Numbered from the stretch's first letter, positions 44,588 to 53,020 are shown. The stretch: DNA of 64,000 nt from Pseudothioclava arenosa (GCF_002358085.1 NZ_NTJD01000010.1:36956-100955); one strand, 5' to 3'. Program-made: numbers and translations. The notes: generated by a model not told the origin, from the letters alone.

Positions 44588-45598
44588 CTACTTGCCGTAA
44601 TAGTCGCGGAACCACGTGACGAAGGCGGCAATCCCGTCTTTGACATCGGTTTGCGGGCGGTAGCCGGTGAGGCGCTGCAGCAGGCTCGCATCGGCCCAGG
44701 TCGCCGGCACATCGCCCTTTTGCATCTCCATGTAATTGCGGATCGCGGGGCGGCCCACGGCGGCCTCGATCGCATCGACGAAATCCAGAAGCTTCACCGA
44801 GTTCGAATTGCCGATATTCACGATCCGGTAGGGCGCGACCGGCGAGAGGCTGTCGCCCTCAGGCACTTCGCCCGCCTCGGGGCGGACGGGCGGCGTGTCG
44901 ATCAAAAGCCGGATGCCGCGCACCAGATCGGTGACATAGGTGAAATCGCGATACATCTCACCGTGGTTGTAGATGTCGATCGGACGGCCATCGAGGATCG
45001 CATCGACGAATTTATAAAGCGCCATGTCGGGGCGCCCCCAGGGCCCGTAGACGGTGAAAAACCGGAACATCGTGGTCGGCAGGTTCCACAGATGGGCATA
45101 GGAATGGCCCATCGCCTCGGTCGCCTTTTTCGTCGCGGCATAGATCGTCAGCTGGGTGTCGGCCTTGTCGGTCTCGGCATAGGGCATCTCGGTATTGGCG
45201 CCGTAGACCGAGGAGGTCGAGGCCATCAGCAGGTGCTCGACACCGTGGCGACGCGCGGCCTCCATCACGTTGAAGGTGCCGACGACATTGGCCTCGATAT
45301 AGGCGCGGGGCGCCTCGAGCGAATAGCGCACGCCCGCCTGCGCCGCGAGATGGACGATGATGTCGGGGGCGAAAGCGTCGGCCATGGCGTCGAAGGCAGC
45401 CAGATCCTCCAGCATCGCCTCGGTCGCCGAGAAATTCGGGTTTTGCAGCAGCATCTGATGGCGGCGCTGTTTCAGCCGCACATCGTAATAATCGGTCATC
45501 CCGTCGAAGCCGTGCACGCGAAACCCTTCGCGCAGCAGCAGGTCACAGAGGTGATAGCCGATGAACCCCGCCGATCCGGTAACCAGAACCTTGCGCAT
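44588..45598 (-). CDS. NAD-dependent nucleotide-sugar epimerase, UDP-glucuronate 4-epimerase type
   Basis: This 336-aa extended short-chain dehydrogenase starts MRKVLVTGSAGFIGYHLCDLL with the GxxGxxG NAD-binding motif. Catalytic residues are Ser/Thr in MASTSSVYGANTEMPY and Tyr-x3-Lys in TIYAATKKATEAM. The segment FRFFTVYGPWGRPDMALYKF is characteristic of UDP-glucuronate/UDP-GlcNAc 4-epimerases (LpsL/CapI/WbpP type). It would supply UDP-galacturonate or a similar sugar for surface polysaccharide. The start at 45598 follows CAAGGAGCGGGC. It converges with the transglutaminase gene and lies 77 bases downstream of the glutamate-synthase-like gene. Confidence 0.88.
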   Translation of the reverse strand: MRKVLVTGSAGFIGYHLCDLLLREGFRVHGFDGMTDYYDVRLKQRRHQMLLQNPNFSATEAMLEDLAAFDAMADAFAPDIIVHLAAQAGVRYSLEAPRAYIEANVVGTFNVMEAARRHGVEHLLMASTSSVYGANTEMPYAETDKADTQLTIYAATKKATEAMGHSYAHLWNLPTTMFRFFTVYGPWGRPDMALYKFVDAILDGRPIDIYNHGEMYRDFTYVTDLVRGIRLLIDTPPVRPEAGEVPEGDSLSPVAPYRIVNIGNSNSVKLLDFVDAIEAAVGRPAIRNYMEMQKGDVPATWADASLLQRLTGYRPQTDVKDGIAAFVTWFRDYYGK

Positions 45599-45675
45599 GC
45601 CCGCTCCTTGCCCTCTGCCTTGCCTGGCCGAGCTATCGCATGGAACGGGCAGGCTTGCCAACCGGATGCGCGGGC

Positions 45676-47286
45676 TCAGACGCCGTCATCGGGCGGATCG
45701 AAGGTCTCGGCGCTGGCACGCTCCCATCGCGACAGGAAGCCGAAGCCCACATCCTCGCCGCGCAGCAGGAAGCCGATCGGCTGATAGGGATAGACCTCGG
45801 AGCCGACTTTCATGTCGCGGTCCTTTTCGCGCACCAGGAGGTGATGCGGGAGGAACTTGCCGGGGTGATCGAGCCCTGCCGCGCCCGCCATCTCGCCCAG
45901 GGCCTTCATCGTGTTGCGGTGGAAATTGGCCACGCGTTTCGATTTGTCGGGCACGACCAGCGCGCGTGAACGCAGCGGATCCTGCGTCGCGACACCGACC
46001 GGGCAGCGGTTAGTGTGGCAGGCCTGCGCCTGAATGCAGCCCACCGCGAACATGAAGCCGCGCGCGGAATTCGCCCAGTCGGCCCCAAGCGCAAGAATGC
46101 GCGCGATGTCAAAGGCGGTGACCAGCTTGCCCGAGGCACCGATGCGGATGCGATCGCGCAGATCCGCGCCGCGCAGCGCGTTGTGCACGAAGGTCAGCCC
46201 CTCGACCAGCGGCATGCCGATGTGGTTCGAGAACTCCAGCGGCGCCGCACCCGTGCCACCCTCTTTTCCGTCGACGACGATGAAATCGGGAGCGATGCCG
46301 GTTTGCAGCATCGCCTTGACCATGCACATGAACTCGCGCCGGTGGCCGACACAGAGTTTGAATCCGACCGGCTTGCCGCCGGACAATTCGCGCAGCTGGC
46401 CGATGAAGGCGCAAAGCTCCAGCGGAGTCTCAAAGGCCGAATGCGAGGCCGGCGAGATGCAATCCACCCCCATCGGCACGTCGCGCGCCTCGGCGATCTC
46501 GGGGGTGATCTTGGCTGCGGGCAGCATGCCGCCATGGCCGGGCTTGGCACCCTGGCTCAGCTTGATCTCGATCATCTTGACCTGCGGATCGGCGGCGATG
46601 GCGGCAAATTTTTCCGGGTTGAATGTACCGTCATGATTGCGGCAACCGAAATAGCCCGAGCCGAGTTCATAGATCAGATCGCCGCCAAACCGGTGATAGC
46701 GCGAGATGCCTCCCTCGCCGGTGTCATGGGCAAAGCCCCCCGCCGCCGCGCCGCGATTGAGCGCCTCGATCGCCTGCGCCGACAGCGCGCCGAAGCTCAT
46801 CGCCGAGATATTGTAGAGCGAGATATCATAGGGCTGCGTGCAATCGGGGCCGCCAACGGTGACGCGAAAATCGGTGTTCTCGATATGCTTGGGGCGCACC
46901 GAATGGGTGATCCACTGATAGCCCGAGTCGTAAACGCGCTGGCGGGTGCCGAAGGGGCGCTTGTCTTCGACATTCTTGGCGCGCTGGTAGACGATCGTGC
47001 GTTCCTCGCGCGAAAACGGCTCTTCGTCCTGATCGCTCTCGATCAGGTATTGGCGGATTTCGGGGCGGATGCCTTCAAAGAGGAAACGCATGTGGCCCAG
47101 CACCGGATAGTTGCGCAAGACCGCGTGGCGCAGCTGCACCAGATCGTACAGCCCCAGCACCGTCAGTGCGCCAAAGATCAGGGCAACCAGAAGGAACCAC
47201 GGCGAGAACGCCACCCCCGCAAGCCCTGCGACGGCCAGCGCGGCGCAAATCACCAGCGGCAAGTACCGCGTGTATTGGTCGAACAT
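45676..47286 (-). CDS. Membrane-anchored FMN glutamate-synthase-like protein
   Basis: This 536-aa protein has an N-terminal membrane hairpin (YLPLVICAALAVAGLAGVAF and FLLVALIFGALTVLGLYDLV, about residues 8-52). A GltB-like FMN barrel follows: AMSFGALSAQAIEALNRGA, GEGGISRYH, LSQGAKPGHGGMLPAAKI, IVVDGKEGGTGAAP. The iron-sulfur cluster motif is CIQAQACHTNRCPVGVATQD. It lacks the glutaminase and NADPH-binding parts of true glutamate synthase, so its substrate and electron donor are not known. The start at 47286 follows CCGGAGGAGCCCCC. Confidence 0.88.
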   Translation of the reverse strand: MFDQYTRYLPLVICAALAVAGLAGVAFSPWFLLVALIFGALTVLGLYDLVQLRHAVLRNYPVLGHMRFLFEGIRPEIRQYLIESDQDEEPFSREERTIVYQRAKNVEDKRPFGTRQRVYDSGYQWITHSVRPKHIENTDFRVTVGGPDCTQPYDISLYNISAMSFGALSAQAIEALNRGAAAGGFAHDTGEGGISRYHRFGGDLIYELGSGYFGCRNHDGTFNPEKFAAIAADPQVKMIEIKLSQGAKPGHGGMLPAAKITPEIAEARDVPMGVDCISPASHSAFETPLELCAFIGQLRELSGGKPVGFKLCVGHRREFMCMVKAMLQTGIAPDFIVVDGKEGGTGAAPLEFSNHIGMPLVEGLTFVHNALRGADLRDRIRIGASGKLVTAFDIARILALGADWANSARGFMFAVGCIQAQACHTNRCPVGVATQDPLRSRALVVPDKSKRVANFHRNTMKALGEMAGAAGLDHPGKFLPHHLLVREKDRDMKVGSEVYPYQPIGFLLRGEDVGFGFLSRWERASAETFDPPDDGV

Positions 47287-47357
47287 GGGGGCTCCTCCGG
47301 TACGCGTCGATACCCAGACTAGCGCGCTGAGCCGTGCTGTCGAGACCTTCCCGGGGG

Positions 47358-48398
47358 TTACTCCTCGTTGCCGCCCCGCAGCATCGCCCGGTTGAACCGG
47401 ATCGAGGAAAGCAGCGCGACAAGAATGAAGCCCGCGCCCAGGAGCCCGGTGACCAGCTCGTGCACCGGCATCAGGGTCTGGGCGAACATGATCCCCGAGA
47501 GGATCAGGATCGACCAGAAGGCGCCATGTTCGAGATAGCGAAACTCGGACAGCGCATTGCGCTCGACCAGCATGATCGTCATCGCGCGCACGTAGAAGGC
47601 GCCGATGCCAAGCCCGATCGCGATCAGGAATAGGTTCTGGGTCAGCGCGAAGGCACCGATCACGCCGTCGAAGCTGAATGAGGCATCAAGGACTTCGAGG
47701 TAAAGGAAGGCGCCCAGGCCGCCCTTTGCGGCCTCGCGGCTCATCTCGGCGCGGTCGAGCAGATGCCCCACCACCTCGACCCCGAGGAAGGTCAAAAGCC
47801 CAGCGACGCTGGCCAGCAGGAAGGGGAACTTGTCGTTATGCGGCAGGATCGTCGTGAAGATCAGCGAGAGCGCGAGCACGAAGGCGATCTCGAGGCCACG
47901 GATCGAGGCGCAGGCGCGCAGCCGGCATTCGAGCGTCGCGATCCAGTCGACCTCCTTGCCCTCGTCGATGAAATAGCTCAGCGCCACCATCATCAGGAAG
48001 GCGCCGCCAAAGCCCGCGATCGAGACATGCGCGCCCTCGATGATATGGGCGTATTCTGCGGGGCGCGTGGCGGCAAGGCGCAGCGCCTCGATCGGGCCGA
48101 TCCCGGCCGCGACCACCACGATCAGGAGCGGAAACACCACCCGCATCCCGAAGACCGCGATCACGATACCCCAGGTCAGGAAGCGATGCTGCCATTCGGG
48201 CGTCATGTTCTTGAGCTTGTTGGCATTCACGATCGCATTGTCGAAGCTCAGCGAGATTTCCAGCACCGCCAGAACCGAGGCCACGAAAAAGAACGAGAGC
48301 GCCCCCGCAAGATTGCCGGAATAGGCCCAGCCCAGCCACAGCGACAGCGCCAGCCCGATCGCAGTCCAGATCAGCGGCCAGCGGAAATAGCGGAACAT
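47358..48398 (-). CDS. DUF475 membrane protein, TerC superfamily-like
   Basis: This 346-aa protein has about nine membrane segments. The pattern ALSFFFVASVLAVLEISLSF followed by DNAIVNANKLKNMTP, and a second half LEVLDASFSFDGVIGAFALT, shows the paired Asp-containing motifs (SFDNAIVNA and SFDGVIGA) of the TerC/DUF475 superfamily, probably a metal-ion exporter. The start at 48398 gives MFRYFRWPLIWTAIGL; an open frame upstream lacks support. Together with trgAB and the SLAC1/TehA-like gene in this window it adds to tellurite- or metal-related genes, although a direct link is not shown. Confidence 0.85.
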   Translation of the reverse strand: MFRYFRWPLIWTAIGLALSLWLGWAYSGNLAGALSFFFVASVLAVLEISLSFDNAIVNANKLKNMTPEWQHRFLTWGIVIAVFGMRVVFPLLIVVVAAGIGPIEALRLAATRPAEYAHIIEGAHVSIAGFGGAFLMMVALSYFIDEGKEVDWIATLECRLRACASIRGLEIAFVLALSLIFTTILPHNDKFPFLLASVAGLLTFLGVEVVGHLLDRAEMSREAAKGGLGAFLYLEVLDASFSFDGVIGAFALTQNLFLIAIGLGIGAFYVRAMTIMLVERNALSEFRYLEHGAFWSILILSGIMFAQTLMPVHELVTGLLGAGFILVALLSSIRFNRAMLRGGNEE

Positions 48399-48507
48399 GT
48401 CAGGCCTCTCGCGCTCAGGTCCAGCCGAGATAGGCAGCGCCCCGGCAAGCCGCAAGGCCCCGGCCCCGCGCAGTCCCCCGCCGTGGTGAACCTGCAACAG
48501 GCCCGGC

Positions 48508-48930
48508 CTAGTCGATCCCGGCCTGCGCGAGCCAGCCTTCGAGGCGGGCACGGTTCACCCCGAAATCCGAGCCTCCGAAGACAAGATGGCCCTGCGCCTG
48601 CACCGTGTCGCCCGCGACCCAGAGATGGGTGATGTCGGGAAAGCCCCAGAACAGCGTGCGCGTGACATAGACAAGGTGGCCATCCTCGGGTGAGCCCGAG
48701 AGGCGGCGCGTGCGCGGCGTGGCCTCGGCCACCTGCACCAGTGCCGCCAGTGCCGCTTGCGGGTCGGCGACCACGCGGGCGGCGGCAAATCCGCCCCGCG
48801 CGGGCCAGTCGCCCGGGGCCTGCGCCTGCGGTGGCGCGCCCAGCCGCGCGGCGGGCAAGGGCGCGAGCCGGACATAGGCCTGCGCGGCGACGAACAGCCC
48901 CGCGAGGATCAGGTAAAACACCACCCTCAT
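48508..48930 (-). CDS. DUF1499 family protein
   Basis: This 140-aa protein begins with a hydrophobic anchor (MRVVFYLILAGLFVAAQAYV). The DUF1499 pattern follows: RRLSGSPEDGHLVYVTRTLFWGFPDITHLW (in two parts) and VFGGSDFGVNRARLEGWL. It is probably periplasmic or membrane-attached; the function is unknown. Its ATG overlaps the stop of the agmatinase gene by 4 bases, so translation is coupled. Confidence 0.85.
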   Translation of the reverse strand: MRVVFYLILAGLFVAAQAYVRLAPLPAARLGAPPQAQAPGDWPARGGFAAARVVADPQAALAALVQVAEATPRTRRLSGSPEDGHLVYVTRTLFWGFPDITHLWVAGDTVQAQGHLVFGGSDFGVNRARLEGWLAQAGID

Positions 48931-49892
48931 CCGCGCCGCCGCGTCCAGCCGTAAAGGCAGATCAGCTCCATCAGCACATGCGCGCCCGCGATCGCGGTGG
49001 CGCCCGTCGTGTCATAGGGCGGTGAAACTTCAACCACATCGCCGCCGACAAGGTTGATCCCCCCCAGCCCGCGCAGGATCGCCGCCGCCTGCCAGCTCGC
49101 CAGCCCGCCCCAGACCGGCGTGCCCGTGCCCGGCGCAAAGGCCGGATCGAGGCAGTCGATGTCGAAGGTGATATAGCAGGGCCGCTCCCCCACCACCGAT
49201 TTGATCCGCGCGACGGTTTCCTCGACGCCCGCCTGATGCACGAAGGGCGCATCGAGGATCTGCACACCGAGCGTGTCGGGGTTGTCGGTGCGGATACCGA
49301 CCGAGACGGTGGTTTCGGGCGCGACCAGCCCTTCGCGGATCGCCTTGTAGAGGAAGGTACCGTGGTCGATCCGCGCCGGGTCGTCATCGGCCCAGGTGTC
49401 GGAATGCGCATCGAACTGGATCAGCGCCACGGGGCCGAAGCGTTTCGCATAGGCGCGCAGGATCGGCAGCGTCAGGAAATGATCGCCCCCCATCGTGACC
49501 GTGCCGACATGGGCGGAAAGGATGCCGTCGATATGCGCCTCGACGCGGGCGGGCACCTCGGCGACATTGGCGTAGTCAAAGGCCATATCGCCGTAATCGA
49601 CGATGGATAGCTCGCTCATCGGGTCATAGCCCCAGCCATAAGGCGCGTCGAACGCCTGCAACGCCGAGGCCTCGCGGATCGCGCGCGGTCCAAAACGCGC
49701 GCCGGGCCGGTTCGTCACCGCCTGATCGAAGGGCAAGCCGGTGATCGCCAGATCAACGCCGGAAAGCTCTTTGGTATAACGCCGACGAAACGCGCTCAGC
49801 GCGCCGCCAAAGGCGTTTTCAAAGGCGAGGCCACGCGCCTCGGGCCGGGTAAAGGCCATGTCCACCTGCGTCTTGGCATCTTCAAGCGCCAT
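48927..49892 (-). CDS. speB: Agmatinase / ureohydrolase
   Basis: This 321-aa manganese enzyme belongs to the arginase superfamily. The metal ligands are in GGDHFLTLPI (about residue 137), QFDAHSDTW (about 158-166) and TFDIDCLDPAFAPGTGTPVWGG read as two parts (about 243-262). The sequence GLPFDQAVTNRPGARFGP is typical of agmatinases, giving putrescine and urea from agmatine; guanidino-acid hydrolase activity cannot be excluded. It starts 190 bases from the divergent cytochrome c peroxidase gene and is followed by DUF1499. Confidence 0.88.
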   Translation of the reverse strand: MALEDAKTQVDMAFTRPEARGLAFENAFGGALSAFRRRYTKELSGVDLAITGLPFDQAVTNRPGARFGPRAIREASALQAFDAPYGWGYDPMSELSIVDYGDMAFDYANVAEVPARVEAHIDGILSAHVGTVTMGGDHFLTLPILRAYAKRFGPVALIQFDAHSDTWADDDPARIDHGTFLYKAIREGLVAPETTVSVGIRTDNPDTLGVQILDAPFVHQAGVEETVARIKSVVGERPCYITFDIDCLDPAFAPGTGTPVWGGLASWQAAAILRGLGGINLVGGDVVEVSPPYDTTGATAIAGAHVLMELICLYGWTRRRG

Positions 49893-49994
49893 CGCCTGCC
49901 CTCCTGCAATCGGCTGTCCTCTGATTGCTGCCCTGCCTGCCGCCCCGGGTCAAGCGCGCGGCGCTGCAAGCTGCGACATCCGACCACAGTTGTA

Positions 49995-50011
49995 ATTAGA
50001 ATAATTCTGAT
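49995..50011. promoter_or_regulatory. Irr-type iron control element, upstream copy
   Basis: ATTAGAA-TAA-TTCTGAT matches the Irr box TTTAGAA-N3-TTCTAAA at 11 of 14 positions and contains a perfect AGAATAATTCT palindrome. It overlaps the Fnr box by a few bases, so both factors could compete. Confidence 0.6.
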
Positions 50012-50020
50012 CTGGATCAA
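50007..50020 (+). promoter_or_regulatory. Fnr box upstream of cytochrome c peroxidase
   Basis: CTGAT-CTGG-ATCAA matches the Fnr consensus TTGAT-N4-ATCAA at 9 of 10 positions. Its centre would place a class II transcription start at about 50055, 28 bases before the start codon, which is a sensible geometry. Confidence 0.75.
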
Positions 50021-50040
50021 ATAGCTCACGCCTCCGTGAG

Positions 50041-50057
50041 TTTAGAAAGATTCTACC
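50041..50057. promoter_or_regulatory. Irr-type iron control element at predicted transcription start
   Basis: TTTAGAA-AGA-TTCTACC matches the Irr box at 12 of 14 positions, with a perfect TAGAA-N3-TTCTA core at 50043-50055. It covers the transcription start expected from the Fnr box, a position suited to repression when iron or haem is scarce. Confidence 0.65.
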
Positions 50058-50082
50058 TTTCGGAACTACGGAGGAAAAAGCC

Positions 50083-51126
50083 ATGAAACGGTATCTTGCA
50101 TCTGCGATCGCACTCTCGGCGGCCCTGTCGGGCCCTGCTCTCGCGGATGACGCAGCCCTGCGTGAGACAGCCAAAGACTTGTTCGGAGCCATCCCGCTGC
50201 AGGCGCCCATGCTGGAAAACAACGTGATCTCGCGCGATCGCGTCGATCTGGGGGCGATGCTGTTCTTCGACCCGCGGATGTCGAAATCGGGCCTGTTCTC
50301 GTGCCAGTCGTGCCACAACGTGGGCATCGGCGGCGTCGACGGGCTGGAGACCTCGGTCGGTCATGGCTGGCAGGCCGGCCCGCGCAACGCGCCGACGATG
50401 CTGAATGCGGTGTTCAACGTCGCGCAATTCTGGGACGGGCGCGCGCCTGACCTGGCCGCGCAGGCCAAGGGCCCGGTGCAGGCAGGTGTCGAGATGAACA
50501 ACACCCCCGACAACGTGGAAGCCACGCTGAAATCTATGCCCGGCTATGTCGACGCCTTCGCCGCCGCCTTCCCGGGCGAGGCCGAACCGATCAGCTTCGA
50601 CAATTTCGCGCTGGCGATCGAGGCTTTCGAAGCCACGCTGATCACGCCGAATTCGCGCTTCGACCAGTTCCTGATGGGGCAGGACGGCGCGCTGAGCGAT
50701 CAGGAAAAAGCCGGTCTGCAACTGTTTGTCGATACCGGCTGCGCCTCGTGCCACGGCGGGATCAACTTCGGCGGACAGGATTACTACCCGTTCGGCGTGG
50801 TCGAGAAACCCGGCGCGGGTGTCCTGCCCGAAGGTGACAAGGGCCGCTTTGCCGTGACCGAGACGGCGGGCGACGACTATGTGTTCCGCGCCGCACCCCT
50901 GCGCAACATCGCGATCACCGCGCCCTACTTCCATTCCGGGAAGGTCTGGGACCTGCGCGAAGCGGTGGCGATCATGGCGAACTCGCAGCTGGGCGAAGAC
51001 CTGAACGACGCGCAGATCGACGACATCGTGGCCTTCCTCGGCACGCTGACCGGCGAGCAACCCGAGGTGGTGCATCCGCTCCTGCCGGTGCGCACCGCGA
51101 CGACGCCGAAGCCCGCGCCGATGTAA
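50083..51126 (+). CDS. ccpA: Di-haem cytochrome c peroxidase
   Basis: This 347-aa periplasmic enzyme reduces hydrogen peroxide with electrons from cytochrome c. A Sec signal (MKRYLASAIALSAALSGPALA) is followed by two haem c sites: CQSCH (about residue 74, low-potential peroxidatic) and CASCH (about residue 221, electron-accepting). The linker region contains GWQAGPRNAPTMLNAVFN and the C-terminal LRNIAITAPYFHSGKVWDL with the distal Met/His region. The start follows CGGAGGAAAAAGCC. Upstream sit an Fnr box and two Irr-type boxes, so expression should rise in low oxygen and fall in low iron. Confidence 0.94.
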   Translation: MKRYLASAIALSAALSGPALADDAALRETAKDLFGAIPLQAPMLENNVISRDRVDLGAMLFFDPRMSKSGLFSCQSCHNVGIGGVDGLETSVGHGWQAGPRNAPTMLNAVFNVAQFWDGRAPDLAAQAKGPVQAGVEMNNTPDNVEATLKSMPGYVDAFAAAFPGEAEPISFDNFALAIEAFEATLITPNSRFDQFLMGQDGALSDQEKAGLQLFVDTGCASCHGGINFGGQDYYPFGVVEKPGAGVLPEGDKGRFAVTETAGDDYVFRAAPLRNIAITAPYFHSGKVWDLREAVAIMANSQLGEDLNDAQIDDIVAFLGTLTGEQPEVVHPLLPVRTATTPKPAPM

Positions 51127-51150
51127 GACACGGCAAGACGCTGTCCCTTG

Positions 51151-51179
51151 GGGCGCGGGCGAAAGCCTGCGCCCTTTTT
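51151..51179 (+). terminator. Intrinsic terminator after ccpA
   Basis: GGGCGCGGGC-GAAA-GCCTGCGCCC forms a 10-bp stem (one G-T pair) followed by TTTTTC. Confidence 0.92.
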
Positions 51180-51220
51180 CATGCGGTCGCGCTGGCGGCG
51201 CGGACAGATGCCTCCGGCGG

Positions 51221-51244
51221 GAGTATTTCGGGCTCGATGAAAGG
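51221..51244. repeat. Short dispersed intergenic repeat, copy 2
   Basis: The 24 bases GAGTATTTC.GGCTCGATGAAAGG pair with copy 1 at 7445-7468 (22 of 24 identical). It lies between the ccpA terminator and the terminator of the SLAC1 gene. Confidence 0.6.
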
Positions 51245-51246
51245 AA

Positions 51247-51275
51247 AAGGGGCGCGGCCGGTGACCGCGCCCCTT
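51247..51275 (-). terminator. Intrinsic terminator after SLAC1 gene
   Basis: AAGGGGCGCGG and CCGCGCCCCTT form an 11-bp stem around a 7-base loop, followed on the minus strand by TTCC after the A/T pairs. It lies 25 bases past the SLAC1 stop. Confidence 0.85.
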
Positions 51276-51299
51276 CGGGCCTCGGGTGTGAGGCAGGCG

Positions 51300-52313
51300 T
51301 TATTCGGGCTGACAGATCTCGCCGCGGGTCATGCCCAGGATGGTGCGCCCGACCAGCCCCGCGATCAGCACCACCAGGAGCCCGAGCAGACCGGTGCCGA
51401 GCAAGGTGTGGAAGCTCGAATGGGTGCGCTCGGCATAGAGGAAGCTGACGATGGTCAGGGCGGCGAGCGGGAAGCTCAGCGCCCAGAACGACATCGCGAA
51501 AGGCAGGCGCAGGATCCGCGGGATCTGAAGCGCGACGAGCGCGGCAAAGACATAGGCCAGCGAGATCAGGATATGGGCGAAGGGGTCAAAGCCGGCCGGG
51601 GTGGCCTCGGCGCCGGGGGTGGCGGTCAGGCGCAGCCAGGCGATGAAGGCCACCGCGGGCGGCGCGATCATGATCACCAGCGTCGGCTGCAACCGGCCCG
51701 GCAGCGGATCGTGGAACACCAGCCGGTTGAACACCAGCGTGAGCAGGATCAGCCAGAAGATCAGCCCCGCCGAGAAGAACAGCCAGGAAATCTCGGTGAA
51801 GCCAAGCGCTGCGCCCGCGACCGGCACGATCACATTGCCCACCGCCGGGATAAACCAGGCCGGGTTCAGATGGCCGTGCTGGAACGAGCGGGTGCCGATC
51901 CAGTTGGTCACGACCGACAGCGTCAGCACGCCTTGCAGCGTCGCCCCCACGATCCAGAGTACCAGCGCCACGGGCTTGGAGATGGTGATCACCCCGATCG
52001 CCAGCAGCAGCAGCGACACCGAGATCGTCGGGAAGAAGCTGAGCCGGATCGGGTGGTGCCACTCGGCCTTGACCGCGCCGGGATGGCGCAGCGCCTTGAT
52101 CGCGTAAGTCAGCACGATCAGCGCGAACACCAGCGCCGTGACCGCCAGCGCGGTCTGGTAGAACAGCGGCGAGAGGCCCAGCACCGCCGACCCCGCGCGG
52201 AGCGCCAGCGTGAAGCCGCCAAGCCCCATCGTGGTGGCGAAGAAGGTGATCGGGAAATGCTCGAGCCGCGACTGCGCGGCATCCGGCGAGTGTTGTGCGG
52301 AGGGGGTGGTCAT
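51300..52313 (-). CDS. SLAC1/TehA-family anion channel or transporter
   Basis: This 337-aa protein has about ten membrane segments, in line with the TehA/SLAC1 fold. It starts with the family opening LEHFPITFFATTMGLGGFTLAL, and later has HLNPAWFIPAVGNVIVPVAG, EISWLFFSAGLIFWLILLTL and the conserved aromatic gate region. The start at 52313 (MTTPSAQHSPD) was preferred; the frame extends upstream through the regulatory region. In E. coli TehA contributes to tellurite resistance; plant SLAC1 carries anions. It is divergent from an NsrR-like regulator, so nitrite or another anion linked to nitrosative stress is a plausible substrate, but this is inference. Confidence 0.88.
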   Translation of the reverse strand: MTTPSAQHSPDAAQSRLEHFPITFFATTMGLGGFTLALRAGSAVLGLSPLFYQTALAVTALVFALIVLTYAIKALRHPGAVKAEWHHPIRLSFFPTISVSLLLLAIGVITISKPVALVLWIVGATLQGVLTLSVVTNWIGTRSFQHGHLNPAWFIPAVGNVIVPVAGAALGFTEISWLFFSAGLIFWLILLTLVFNRLVFHDPLPGRLQPTLVIMIAPPAVAFIAWLRLTATPGAEATPAGFDPFAHILISLAYVFAALVALQIPRILRLPFAMSFWALSFPLAALTIVSFLYAERTHSSFHTLLGTGLLGLLVVLIAGLVGRTILGMTRGEICQPE

Positions 52314-52418
52314 CGGATCGCTCCTGAAATGGCCTCGGGTGGCCGACACATTCAGATTGCGGCATCTGTAACCCGGAGGGCGATGAAACCCCAGCGCCAA
52401 ATCATGTATTTCGGATAT

Positions 52419-52432
52419 CTGATCTGGGTCAA
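52419..52432. promoter_or_regulatory. Fnr-like box between SLAC1 and Rrf2 genes
   Basis: CTGAT-CTGG-GTCAA matches the Fnr consensus at 8 of 10 positions and is nearly identical, including flanks, to the ccpA box. ATGTATTT just to the left (52404-52411) resembles an NsrR half-site. Confidence 0.55.
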
Positions 52433-52486
52433 ATCGTCTCGGGGCCGAATCCTTTAAGAAAGCGTCACATCAAGGAAAGGCCTCCC

Positions 52487-52987
52487 ATGCGACTGACGAC
52501 CCGGACCAATCTGGCGATGCGCGTTCTGATGTTCTGCGCCGTCAATCCGTCGATCATCGTGCGCAAGCATGAGATCGCCGCGGCCTGCAACGCCTCCGAA
52601 AACCATCTGGCGCAGGTGGTGAACACGCTGGCCCAGCAGGGCTTCATCGCGACCCAGCGCGGACGCTCGGGCGGGTTGCGCCTTGCGCGTCCGATGGATC
52701 AGATCGCCGTGGGCGAGGTGCTGCGCGCCTTCGAGGCCGACCTGCCCTTTGCCGAGTGCTTCGACCTGACCACCAACACCTGCCCGCTGCACGAGGCCTG
52801 CATGTTCCGCGAGGCGCTGCTGGAGGCGCTCGATGCGTTCTACTCCGCGCTCGACCGCAAGTCGCTGGCCGATCTGGTCGAGGATAACGAGGCGCTTGAG
52901 CAATTGCTGGCCCTGCCCTCGGCCGAGACGATCCCGGTCTGCGGTATGCGCCGCCCGGCCCCGCGCGTGGCCGCCGAGGTCGCCTGA
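52487..52987 (+). CDS. Rrf2-family regulator, NsrR-like
   Basis: This 166-aa regulator begins MRLTTRTNLAMRVLMFCAVN with the Rrf2 winged helix: IAAACNASENHLAQVVNTLA is the recognition helix region and GFIATQRGRSGGLRLARP the wing. Three cysteines in ECFDLTTNTCPLHEACMF (about residues 91-105) have the spacing that binds a 2Fe-2S or 4Fe-4S cluster in NsrR and IscR. It probably senses nitric oxide or the iron-sulfur state and controls the divergent SLAC1 gene and itself. The start follows AAGGAAAGGCCTCCC. Confidence 0.85.
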   Translation: MRLTTRTNLAMRVLMFCAVNPSIIVRKHEIAAACNASENHLAQVVNTLAQQGFIATQRGRSGGLRLARPMDQIAVGEVLRAFEADLPFAECFDLTTNTCPLHEACMFREALLEALDAFYSALDRKSLADLVEDNEALEQLLALPSAETIPVCGMRRPAPRVAAEVA

Positions 52988-53020
52988 TCCCTGCTTCGCA
53001 ACGCTCTCCAAAGCGTGATG

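Noticed and set aside
46015..47322. A 435-codon plus-strand frame opposite the FMN glutamate-synthase-like gene
   Set aside because: No domain resemblance; the opposite strand encodes an intact barrel and cluster-binding cysteines.
51237..52457. A 406-codon plus-strand frame opposite the SLAC1 gene
   Set aside because: Gln/Arg/Glu-rich low-complexity shadow; the minus-strand frame has clear membrane segments and family motifs.
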